From positions 1 through 43,942 of the forward strand of contig CBFGTV010000027.1 of the NCBI GenBank assembly GCA_965652145.1: a stretch of 43,942 nt of DNA, written 5' to 3'. A program made the position numbers and the translations under genes. Below, in pieces: positions 9,244 through 17,668 of the stretch. The notes under the pieces were generated by a model. That model ran no database searches. It saw only the letters and a list, made by a program, of their open reading frames with translations, and was not told where the DNA came from. The stretch comes from CBFGTV01 sp965652145. GTDB taxonomy: Bacteria; Bacillota; Clostridia; Peptostreptococcales; Natronincolaceae. The stretch's first letter is position 1; each line of letters begins with the position of its first letter.

Positions 9244-9383
9244 GACTAATTTTCCCTTCCTTTTTATGTTTTTTTCTAAATATCATACTTTTTTCAAAGG
9301 ACTGCGTATATATAATGAAAGCATATGATATCATCTTAGCAGGGGGGAAACATTAAGTTTATATTAAAAAAACAGGTTTTTAT

Positions 9384-9411
9384 TTGCAGTCCCACAAGAA
9401 TTTGATAAAAT
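9384..9411 (+). promoter_or_regulatory. Possible promoter of the TolC-like gene
   Basis: TTGCAG at 9384-9389 and TAAAAT at 9406-9411 with a 16-base spacer, 33 bases ahead of the ATG at 9445. It is a moderate match only. Confidence 0.3.
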
Positions 9412-9444
9412 GAAGCTATGTAAAAAGAAGAAGAGGTGAAGTAA

Positions 9445-10704
9445 ATGATAAAAAGAGCCCTAGCCCTAGCCTTATCGCTACTGGTGTTATCCAGCGGCTT
9501 TGTCTTTGGTAATGAAGCGGTAAAGGTCTATAACCTGGATGATCTAACAAGGCTGATTTTGGAGGATAACCCCCAGATTAACGCCATTGATGCCCAGGCC
9601 AAGGAAGCCAAAATTCAATATGATGTCATCGAAGAGGACTATGATGATTTGAAGGAAAATATTGAAAAGGTCAAAAAGAATTTAGATACCCGACGCCGAG
9701 TAACGGCCCAAAACAAGGAAGAATATGCCATGGCCGGGGGCAGCTTCCTGAAGCGGGACAAAACCTATGAAAACTACAAAATGAGTGTAGAAATTGAAGA
9801 GAGTGTAGAAAAACAGTATAAAAACATGGTGAAGCAACAGGCCCAGACCATGAAGCAAATGGAAAGCCTGGTGTTTATGGGAAAAAATGCTGGCATTAAG
9901 AAGGCCCAGGAAATCGAACGATTAAAGCTTCAAATTCAACAGGATTATTACAACCTGCTATTAATGGATGAGCAAATCAGACAGTTGCAAGATCAGCTGG
10001 CCACCTTGAATACCAATATTAATATTGAAGAGACAAGAAGGGATTTAAATATGGGTACCAACTACTCGGTAGAGAATTTAAAGTCCCAAAAGCGATCCCT
10101 GGAGATTTCCATAGAAGAGATGAAGAGTAATCGTGAAATTATGATTGATGCCATTAAAAACAGTGTGGGCATTGATAAAAATGAGGTTATTGAAATTAAG
10201 CTGGAGGTACCGACTGTAGTGAATCTACAGAAGTTTGAGCTTGATACATTACTTAAAAGCTTTAGAGAAAATAATTTTGATTTAGTAACCTTAAAAACGA
10301 ATGTGGAAATACAGCAGGAGGTAATCGACAATATGGAGATTGCCTTTGATGAAGACGACAATGACTATAAGCTGGCCCTGTTACAGCTCGAAACAGATTT
10401 ATTAAACCTGACCAATGCTGAACAAAGCATGGAGCAATATGTTAAAAACCTATATTTTCAATATGAAAAGCTACGGGAGGAAGTGTTTCAACAGCTTGAG
10501 GCAAAGGACCTGGCTGAAGAAAAGCTTAGACAGGCCAAAATTCAATTTGAACTGGGGCTAATCAGCAAGCTTGAGCTTCAAATGCAGCATCAGGAATTTA
10601 ATCAATCAATGCTTGAATATCATAAAGCCTTTATCAATTTAAGTAATACCCGAAAGGAAATCGACCTGGTTTTAAAGGGTGGTATGGCGACTGCTGGCCG
10701 ATAG
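9445..10704 (+). CDS. TolC-like efflux protein with long coiled coils
   Basis: A 419-residue exported protein. A signal peptide (ALALALSLLVLSSGFVFG) is followed by the TolC-type opening VYNLDDLTRLILEDNPQINAIDAQ, with each part short of a full domain but in the right order. The rest is nearly all charged amphipathic helix, and the C-terminal repeat (KLRQAKIQFELGLISKLELQ) carries the FxxGxIS/T signature of TolC repeats. The family forms outer-membrane channels in Gram-negatives. Here the host looks Gram-positive, so it may be a surface or wall-spanning helper of the membrane-fusion/RND genes downstream. It has its own terminator, so it is not strictly in the same transcript as those genes. Confidence 0.75.
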   Translation: MIKRALALALSLLVLSSGFVFGNEAVKVYNLDDLTRLILEDNPQINAIDAQAKEAKIQYDVIEEDYDDLKENIEKVKKNLDTRRRVTAQNKEEYAMAGGSFLKRDKTYENYKMSVEIEESVEKQYKNMVKQQAQTMKQMESLVFMGKNAGIKKAQEIERLKLQIQQDYYNLLLMDEQIRQLQDQLATLNTNINIEETRRDLNMGTNYSVENLKSQKRSLEISIEEMKSNREIMIDAIKNSVGIDKNEVIEIKLEVPTVVNLQKFELDTLLKSFRENNFDLVTLKTNVEIQQEVIDNMEIAFDEDDNDYKLALLQLETDLLNLTNAEQSMEQYVKNLYFQYEKLREEVFQQLEAKDLAEEKLRQAKIQFELGLISKLELQMQHQEFNQSMLEYHKAFINLSNTRKEIDLVLKGGMATAGR

Positions 10705-10711
10705 GGTAAAA

Positions 10712-10744
10712 AAAACACCTCTGTCAATGGGATAGAGGTGTTTT
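10712..10744 (+). terminator. Intrinsic terminator after the TolC-like gene
   Basis: An 11-bp stem, 10712-10722 with 10734-10744 (AAAACACCTCT/AGAGGTGTTTT), with an 11-base loop and ending in four Ts. Confidence 0.8.
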
Positions 10745-10826
10745 CATTAAAAAAGAATTGAAACCACTGATACAGTCAATACTATAGTCATGAAGCTAAA
10801 TTTTGATTAGAATCGGAGGTTTTAGC

Positions 10827-11228
10827 ATGAAAAAAAATATCAGATTATTTATTCTGGTAATGCTGGTGGCAAGTATCCTTTTGGCAGGGGGTTGTACAAG
10901 GAACAATGAAGCGCCGCCTGAAGGCCCGGGTACTGAAACCCCTGGTACCGAAGGGCCCAATGACAATGTGGGCCGAGAGGAGGAAAATATTGATCAGGAT
11001 CTGACAGAGGGTTTAAAGAGTGAAGCAGGGGTGAGTAATGGCCGGGTCTATGAAAAGGGAGACTACGTTATTGCTACCATGATGATTGAAGAAGGCGTAA
11101 GCCAGGGGGAAATTGATCAATTGGCTGAACGATACGCCCAGCAGATTAAGGAAAAATATCCTGACAAGAAGGTTAATGTTCAAGCAGTACAGGGAAACGA
11201 AAATGTAGCCAATGTTACATTGGATTAG
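10827..11228 (+). CDS. Small lipoprotein, function unknown
   Basis: A 133-residue protein with a clear lipoprotein signal (hydrophobic run then LLAGGC, Cys23). A Pro/Gly/Glu/Thr-rich linker (EGPGTETPGTEGP) follows, then a C-terminal region of about 75 residues with YEKGDYVIATMMIEEGVSQ and a charged helix ending in KEKYPDKKVNVQAV. The C-terminal fold loosely resembles YhcN/YlaJ-type sporulation lipoproteins, but I cannot assign it. The start ATG 10827 has CGGAGGT six bases upstream. An upstream in-frame start at 10803 would place eight extra residues before the signal and is unlikely. It lies between the TolC-like gene and the membrane-fusion gene. Confidence 0.7.
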   Translation: MKKNIRLFILVMLVASILLAGGCTRNNEAPPEGPGTETPGTEGPNDNVGREEENIDQDLTEGLKSEAGVSNGRVYEKGDYVIATMMIEEGVSQGEIDQLAERYAQQIKEKYPDKKVNVQAVQGNENVANVTLD

Positions 11229-11556
11229 ATTGTTACAACTCATGGTTAAAAAAGAGGCCTGCTGAATGGCTTTTCAGTGGTGTTATTTAATCAGATTAAT
11301 TAAATGCATCTATTATACATGAAAAGATGAGGACTGCCAATTATCCGGCAGTCCTTCTGCATTTGGACAATTTAACATATGAAGGGGCGTAGGGTTTATT
11401 AAAAATGTATTAAAAATTAACCCAGTAAATTGTACTTCTAACATAAGTGTAATATAATCATAAAATAGCGGATCAAAGGGCTGTCTTAACATATTGATCA
11501 AGTCAAATGCCAGTACTGTATGATTGGATACAATTATAGAAATGGAGGACATATAA
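11229..11556 (+). other. 328-base intergenic region with hairpin and promoter
   Basis: No coding frame stands out. It holds a perfect 8-bp hairpin at 11331-11354 (GGACTGCC/GGCAGTCC), which could end the lipoprotein transcript although its T-tract is poor, and a good promoter at 11430-11458. The leader from about 11465 to the adaptor gene shows nothing I recognise. Confidence 0.5.
11430..11458 (+). promoter_or_regulatory. Sigma-A promoter of the membrane-fusion/RND operon
   Basis: TTGTAC at 11430-11435 and a perfect TATAAT at 11453-11458 are 17 bases apart. The spacer and flanks hold an imperfect inverted repeat, TTGTACTT at 11430-11437 against AAGTGTAA at 11445-11452, which could be a repressor site. 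Confidence 0.6.
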
Positions 11557-12774
11557 ATGTTAAAAAAAGCTGTTACCTATTTATTGATAATGGTCATGCT
11601 GGTTATGGTGATTGTCATAGGAAGTGGTTGTGCCAGAACAGCCGGAAGCGAGGGCGAAAATGATGAAAACTATGTGGCAGTAGAAACAGAAATTGCCACT
11701 GAAGGTGAAATCGCCAATCAGGTAAGGCTCAGGGGGCAGATTGCCACCAACGAGGAGGTCAACGTCATTCCCAAAACCATGGGAATCGTTGAAAGTATTA
11801 ATGTTAAACTGGGCGATAAGGTAACAAAGGATACGGTGCTTTTTACCATAGAACAAACAGATATATTAAACTCCCTGGATCAGGCTGAAAGCTCCTTAAG
11901 TCTGGCTTCTAAGTCTGTAGACCAGGCCGAAAATGCCCTACGTACTGCTCAGCTTAATTATGAGATGACCCAGGAACAGGTGGATAATGCAAAGCTGAAC
12001 CTGGAGCGAACCCGTAGACTGTATGAGGAAGGGGCTGTTTCCATTACACAATTAGAGCAGGCAGAGCTGTCAGCCTCAGAAAAACCCTTAGAGATTTCAA
12101 AGACCCAGGTTGCCCAGGCAGAGGTATCACTGCAGCAGGCTAAAGAACAATACAGGCAGGCAGAGATCGCCCATGACCAGGCAAAGAATAGCTTTAATAA
12201 TACAATTGTAAAGGCACCGATTGACGGTGTTGTTTCTGCCATTAATGTAAAGGTAGGGCAGATTGCCACCAACAGCCAGGCGGCAGCGGTGATCGTTGAT
12301 ACAAGCAACGTATACATTCAGTTAAATGTTGTAGAAAATATGGTGAATCAGCTTCAGGTGGGGCAATCGGTGGAGGTTAACGTACCGGCTGCTTCCCAGG
12401 ATTCCTTTAACAGTGTTATCGAATTTATCAGCCCTACGGTTGATCAAAGAACTCAGCTGTATCCTGTAAAAATCAATATCAGCAATGAATCGGGGCTTTT
12501 AAGGCCCGGTATGAACGGCGAGGTATTGCTGGATACCGCCTCTATTCCTAAGGCAATTGTGGTCAAGAGTAATGCAGTCCTTGAACGGGATGAAGCCAAT
12601 ATTGTCTATGTAGTGGAGGATGAAAGGGCAGTTGAAAGGGAAGTAGTACTTGGATTAGACACAGGTGATTATATCGAGATTATCGAAGGAATCAATGAAG
12701 GCGATGCTGTTATTGTTTCGGGACAACATTATGTTGAAGATGGCCAAAGAGTAAAGGTAGTAAGGGGTGAGTAG
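11557..12774 (+). CDS. RND efflux membrane-fusion (periplasmic adaptor) lipoprotein
   Basis: A 405-residue HlyD/AcrA-type adaptor. The signal peptide ends in GSGC (Cys25). The barrel-sandwich halves are visible as VNVIPKTMGIVESINVKLGD (around residue 70) and VKAPIDGVVSAINVKVGQ (around 218). Between them lies a long coiled-coil hairpin of Ala/Gln/Glu-rich heptads (about 105-205). Beta-barrel and membrane-proximal regions follow, including LLRPGMNGEVLLDT. Its partner is the RND pump gene that starts two bases after its stop. The lipid anchor makes sense in a cell without an outer membrane. The RND partner is broken in this sequence, so the pair may not be functional. Confidence 0.9.
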   Translation: MLKKAVTYLLIMVMLVMVIVIGSGCARTAGSEGENDENYVAVETEIATEGEIANQVRLRGQIATNEEVNVIPKTMGIVESINVKLGDKVTKDTVLFTIEQTDILNSLDQAESSLSLASKSVDQAENALRTAQLNYEMTQEQVDNAKLNLERTRRLYEEGAVSITQLEQAELSASEKPLEISKTQVAQAEVSLQQAKEQYRQAEIAHDQAKNSFNNTIVKAPIDGVVSAINVKVGQIATNSQAAAVIVDTSNVYIQLNVVENMVNQLQVGQSVEVNVPAASQDSFNSVIEFISPTVDQRTQLYPVKINISNESGLLRPGMNGEVLLDTASIPKAIVVKSNAVLERDEANIVYVVEDERAVEREVVLGLDTGDYIEIIEGINEGDAVIVSGQHYVEDGQRVKVVRGE

Positions 12775-12776
12775 CG

Positions 12777-15700
12777 GTGAACTTATCTAAATTAGCTGTA
12801 AGAAGGCCCGTTACCATCACCATGATAGTTTTAGTGGTGGTACTGTTGGGGGCCATTTCCCTGACACGCTTACCCATCGACCTGTATCCTGAAATGGAAT
12901 TTCCCATTGCCATTGTGTACACAACCTACTCGGGCGTGGGGCCCCAGGAGGTAGAAAGTTTGATTACCAAGCCAGTAGAGGGGGCCATTGCCTCTGTTTC
13001 AAACATTGTGGAGGTCAGCTCCATGACTTCACAGGGTACCTCCATCGTATTGGCGGAATTTAACGAGGGAACCAATATGGATTTTGCTTCCCTGGACATG
13101 CGAGAGAAGGTGGACTTGATCAAGGGAATGCTGCCGGAGGATGCGGATGACCCCATGGTTATGCTGCTTGACCCCAATTCCACCCCCATCTATCAAATAT
13201 CACTATCGGCCGGTACAGACCTGGCAGGCCTTCAAACCCTGGCTGAAGATACCTTTAAGCAAAGATTTGAGCGACTGGACGGAGTGGCTTCGGTAGACAT
13301 CCAGGGGGGGATCACAGAGGAAATTCAGGTTATTGGGGTATGGAATCAACAGCAGCCAACTGGCCCAGCTTCTGGGAGCAGGAAATTTAAATCTGCCCGG
13401 CGGAAATGTTGATCGGGCCGATCAAAAGCTGACAATCCGTGTTGTAGGAGAGTTCAGATCCTTAGAGGAAATTAAGGATACCCCCATTACCCTGTCTTCG
13501 GGAGAGGTAATTAATTTAAGAACATTTGCCGATGTGGTTTTAGCTAATAAGGAAACCAGCAGTATTTCCCGAAGCAACGGAAACAACAGTATTAACATTT
13601 CCGTACAAAAGCAATCAGGTAAAAATACAGTTCAGGTGGGAGACGCCATCAACAGGGAAATTGAAAAGCTTCGCTCCGAGTACCCTGAAGTACAGATCAG
13701 TGTTATAGCCGACAATTCAGCCATGATCAGAGATTCTATCAACAACGTGGTGCAGAATGTAATTATTGGTGGGCTGTTGGCGATTTTAATCTTATATATT
13801 TTCTTAAAGAATATTAGAACAACTTTAATTATCGGAACATCCATCCCCATTTCAGTAATTGCCTCCTTTATTCTGCTGTATTTTAATGGTATTACCCTTA
13901 ATATCATGACTTTAGGAGGCTTGGCCCTGGCAGTGGGTATGCTGGTGGATAATGCCATAGTGGTACTGGAAAATATCTATCGCCTCAGAGTCGAGGGCTA
14001 TTCCAAGGCAGAGGCTGCCATCAAGGGAACAACCGAGGTGGCCATGGCCATAACGGCTTCAACCATTACAACCATTGCGGTATTCCTTCCCATTGTCTTT
14101 GTTGAAGGAATGGTTGGAAGTATATTTAAAGATTTCTCCATGACGGTGACCCTATCGTTAATTGCTTCCCTACTGGTTTCCTTGACCCTGATTCCCATGC
14201 TGTCATCGAAAATTTTAACAGTGGACGATGAGGGGCAGGAGAAGAAGAAAAAACGTTTGAATGTGATCTATGAAGCCTTTGACAGACTTTTTGCCAAGGT
14301 AGAGAAAAGCTACCAAAGGCTTCTGGCAAAAGGCCTGAAACGCAGAAAAGGTACAGTCATTTTAGCTGCCGTTATTTTTGTAGTAAGCATCGCCTCCCTG
14401 GTGGGGGTAGGGATGGAATTCTTCCCGGCTATGGATGAAGGGCGAATCAATATTGATGTAACACTGCCCTTAGGAAGCAGTATTCAACAGGTGGATGAAA
14501 AAATCATAGCCATAGAGGATAAACTGACAGGAATAGAAGACATTGAATATGTTTATTCCAGTATTGGTGGAGGAAGTATTTTAATGGGAGGCAGCTCTTC
14601 AGGAGCCTCCGGCTCCCTTTCCATTGTATTAAGGGACTCAAGATCCAGGGCCACTGCCGATGTGGCAGAGGAAATCCGAGGCTTGGTCAGGGATATACCA
14701 GGAGCCGAAATATCTGTAATCGAGTCCTCCATTACAAATGTTATGGGAGCGGGCAGTACGCCCATCAGTATTAGCATTAAGGGAGACGAGCTGGAGGTTT
14801 TAGAGGAAATATCAAATGACTTTAAAAGGATTGTAGAATCTGTAGAGGGCACCCGTGAGGTGAAAACCAGTCTAAGTGATGCAGTCCCAGAGGTGGAAAT
14901 ACTGGTAAATAAGGAAAATGCAGCGGTATATGGCTTAACTGCAGCCCAGGTGGCCTCCGCCGTTCGAGGTGAAACCTCTGGCATGACAGCCACAAAGTAT
15001 CGATACCAGGGAGAAGAGCTGGATGTGGTTATTAAACCGCTGTATGACGCTACCAGCAGCCTGGCGAGCCTTGAGTATTTAACCATTGCAACGCCAGTGG
15101 GGGTTAGTGTTCCCTTAAATCAAGTGGCAGAGGTGACCATTGAAAAGGGCCCCATCCAAATTAATCGGGTGAGCCAGGAACGGGTGGTCAGTGTGACCAG
15201 CCAGATTGTCGGCCGTGATGTAAGCAGTATTTCTCAGGATTTAAATAGGGCCTTAAGGGAATATGAAATGCCGGAGGGCTATCATTATGAATTCGGTGGT
15301 GAAAATGAAGAGATTATGGAGGCCTTTGGGCAGCTCTTTACAGCCCTGGTCATGGCCATACTGTTAATTTATATGGTGATGGCAGCTCAGTTTGAATCGT
15401 TGCTAAATCCCTTCATCATTATGTTTACCATTCCCCTGGCCTTTTCAGGGGGAGCCCTGGCACTGTTCTTAACGGGCAAGGCCTTCAGTGTGGTTGCCTT
15501 CATTGGAATTATCATGCTGGCAGGTATCGTCGTCAACAATGGGATTGTGTTAATTGACTATATTAATACCCTGAGAAAAGAAGGGAAAGACCGAACAGAG
15601 GCCATTATGACAGCAGGGCCCATAAGGTTAAGACCTATTTTAATGACCACCCTGACCACCGTTTTAGGTCTTGTTCCCCTGGCCCTGGGCATAGGTGATG

Positions 15701-15858
15701 GAGCAGAATTACAGGCCCCCATGGCCATCGTTGTAATTGGCGGCTTAGCACTTTCAACCGTATTGACGTTGGTGGTGGTACCGGTTATGTATACCTTATT
15801 TGACGACTTTTCAAGCTTCTTAAAGTCAAAGATACGAAAGGGTAAAGTCAGCGCTTAG
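12777..15858 (+). pseudogene. RND efflux pump (HAE1/SwrC-like), disrupted by small deletion and frameshift
   Basis: One RND transporter gene read in two frames: 12777 to about 13331, then from about 13333 to 15858. The first part has the normal N-terminus (LAVRRPVTITMIVLVVVLLG, then PIDLYPEMEFP) and reaches GGITEEIQV. The second resumes at GYGINSSQLAQLLGAGNLNL and carries the remaining transmembrane domains, including the GGLALAVGMLVDNAIVVLEN proton-relay helix and AGIVVNNGIVLIDY. In relatives, EIQV and YG are separated by about eight residues (like VDPEKL). Only 7 bases remain here, so 17-20 bases seem to be missing (a number equal to 2 modulo 3). The rest of both halves looks intact and the total would be about 1033 residues. 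A sequencing or assembly error is the alternative. The GTG start follows the adaptor stop closely. Confidence 0.85.
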
Positions 15859-15898
15859 TTAAATTTCAAAATATTGTAGAATGATATAGCAGTTCAAC

Positions 15899-15928
15899 AA
15901 AAATAGCACCTAAGTAGGTGCTATTTTT
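15899..15928 (+). terminator. Bidirectional terminator between the RND and chemoreceptor genes
   Basis: A 14-base inverted repeat, 15899-15912 with 15915-15928 (AAAAATAGCACCTA/TAGGTGCTATTTTT). It has A-runs on one side and T-runs on the other, so it can end transcription of the RND gene and of the convergent minus-strand gene. Confidence 0.88.
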
Positions 15929-15947
15929 ATTGTGAGTGGTTACCGTT

Positions 15948-17423
15948 CTATTTTCTATGTACAAGCTCATTCAACTGGTTCCCAAGCTGATCAAGCTCTT
16001 TAAATTCCTTCACGATCCCTTCTATTCCCTTACCCTGTTCAACAATGCTGACCGAGACCTGTTCAATGGCGGCAGAGGTTTCCTGTATTCCGCCGGCAAT
16101 GGAAACCGCTTCATTGGTAATGACCTGTGAGCTTTCCTCCAAATGCTTAATCCGAGTATTCATTTCTGCTGCCATGGTCAGTACAGAATGAATATGATCA
16201 TGAATATCCTTAAAGAAGCCCTCGGTCTTCTCCGCCGCCAATTTACTGGAATAAAAGGAGGTAGATACCCGTTGAACCTTATTTGATGCATCACTGGACT
16301 TTTCCTGAATGTCGCCCAATATATGGCCGATTTCTTCGGCAGATTTCCTGGAACTTTCCGCCAGCTTACGGATTTCCTCCGCCACCACGGCAAAGCCTCT
16401 GCCCTGCTCCCCTGCCCTGGCTGCCTCAATGGCTGCATTGAGGGCCAATAAATTGGTTTGCTCTGCTATCTGGCTAATGGCGCCTAAAATTTCACCAATT
16501 TGCTGGGACTGATTTGTTAAATCTACCATAATTTTCACCGTTTCCTCAACATTTGATCCCACCACATCTATTTCGTGCTTTAGATTATGTGTCTCCTCAT
16601 TTCCCTTGGCTGAAATATCCACCGTTGTAACTGACAGCTCCTTCAGGGAGGAAGAGGCCTCGGCCAGGGCTTGAATGGCCTGGTCACTTGATTGTATCGA
16701 GTGGTTAATGTCGTTAACGCTTTTTGTTTGCTGTTCAAAGCCCATGACAATTTCCTGATACATACAGGTGGTTTCATTGGCAATTTCCCCAATTTCAACG
16801 ACCTGCTCCGCCATGGCACCACTGAAGCTGCCCAGGGTGGCGGCGATCCCCTGAATCTCATTAAACATCCCCTCAAGGGCCTCCGTGTCTTGCTGTAACT
16901 GGTTACTTTGGTCGGTAAGGGACCTTCTCATATTGGCTCCTAGCCTGGTCTGGAAGACTAAAACCAGGGTTAACAGCACCAAATATAAATTCATCGATAC
17001 CAGATGTTTAATTTCAAGGGAAGGAAACATTACTGGCTTAAATTGAAAATAAAAATAATTGGTCAAAGCCAAATTAATCATGCCAATCAAGATAATTAAT
17101 AGATGGTCGTGATAGAGTGTAATGACCCCTAGGCAGTAAAATAGCATTAAATAATTACCCATATGGGGATTGGAAGAAATAATGAGATAAGAAACAACCG
17201 ACAGGCCAATTAGAATGATATAGCGAACCTGTTTTTCCCAAAGCCGTTTATAGGTACAAAAAGTACCCGTAGAAACTAGAATCAGACCCGTAACAATCAG
17301 CATCAAAAGGGTCTGCTGGGGAATTTTATTTAGTACGCAAACCAATATTCCGAGAATCAGGGAAAACCACATTAGTTTTAAAACCAGCTTATTTTGATTA
17401 AATATGTCTGTACTGCGATTCAT
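15948..17423 (-). CDS. Methyl-accepting chemotaxis protein with six-helix membrane domain
   Basis: A 491-residue chemoreceptor. The first roughly 190 residues hold about six hydrophobic helices with only short loops and no large extracellular domain, so any signal is probably sensed in the membrane. The C-terminal half is the signalling domain, with the conserved hairpin tip EQTNLLALNAAIEAARAGEQ and GRGFAVVAEEIRKLAESS. I chose ATG at 17423 (MNRSTDIFNQ), which has AAGGAGAG about eight bases upstream on the minus strand. The frame stays open to 17525, but that extension includes the promoter region. It is a stand-alone gene with a promoter upstream and a shared terminator downstream. Confidence 0.9.
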   Translation of the reverse strand: MNRSTDIFNQNKLVLKLMWFSLILGILVCVLNKIPQQTLLMLIVTGLILVSTGTFCTYKRLWEKQVRYIILIGLSVVSYLIISSNPHMGNYLMLFYCLGVITLYHDHLLIILIGMINLALTNYFYFQFKPVMFPSLEIKHLVSMNLYLVLLTLVLVFQTRLGANMRRSLTDQSNQLQQDTEALEGMFNEIQGIAATLGSFSGAMAEQVVEIGEIANETTCMYQEIVMGFEQQTKSVNDINHSIQSSDQAIQALAEASSSLKELSVTTVDISAKGNEETHNLKHEIDVVGSNVEETVKIMVDLTNQSQQIGEILGAISQIAEQTNLLALNAAIEAARAGEQGRGFAVVAEEIRKLAESSRKSAEEIGHILGDIQEKSSDASNKVQRVSTSFYSSKLAAEKTEGFFKDIHDHIHSVLTMAAEMNTRIKHLEESSQVITNEAVSIAGGIQETSAAIEQVSVSIVEQGKGIEGIVKEFKELDQLGNQLNELVHRK

Positions 17424-17490
17424 GTTGCGTCTCTCCTTTTTTATCGTGTTCATGTTGTTAACTATTAATCTTGTTATATATTTGGCGATA

Positions 17491-17519
17491 ATTATATCAC
17501 AGGAGGAATGGAGAATCAA
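17491..17519 (-). promoter_or_regulatory. Extended -10 sigma-A promoter of the chemoreceptor gene
   Basis: Reading the minus strand, TTGATT (complement of 17514-17519) and TATAAT (complement of 17491-17496) are 17 bases apart, and the -10 is preceded by TGA, an extended -10 element. It is not a sigma-D-type promoter. Confidence 0.65.
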
Positions 17520-17622
17520 TTTCAAAGCAATGGGAAAAGGTTTTTAAATACGAATAAGACCCTAGACCTATTTTATATTTAAAGTTACATTAAAGGCTTT
17601 GTCATCTCAGAAGGCTTTTTTA

Positions 17623-17631
17623 TGGTATAAT
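17623..17631 (+). promoter_or_regulatory. Extended -10 promoter of the large lipoprotein gene
   Basis: TGGTATAAT is a perfect extended -10 element, 38 bases ahead of the TTG start at 17669. The best -35, TTGTCA at 17599-17604, is 21 bases away, so the extended -10 probably does most of the work. Confidence 0.5.
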
Positions 17632-17668
17632 GATTGAAGATATAAACTACGACATAGGAGGGTTCACC

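Noticed and set aside
13320..13420. Programmed frameshift in the RND gene
   Set aside because: Residues that the family conserves are missing at the junction, so a deletion explains it better. No slippery sequence with a following structure was seen.
14553..15086. 177-residue minus-strand frame within the RND gene
   Set aside because: It lies antisense to a conserved RND domain; its serine-rich composition is typical of a shadow frame.
17424..17525. N-terminal extension of the chemoreceptor
   Set aside because: A strong ribosome site fixes the start at 17423, and the promoter overlaps the extension.
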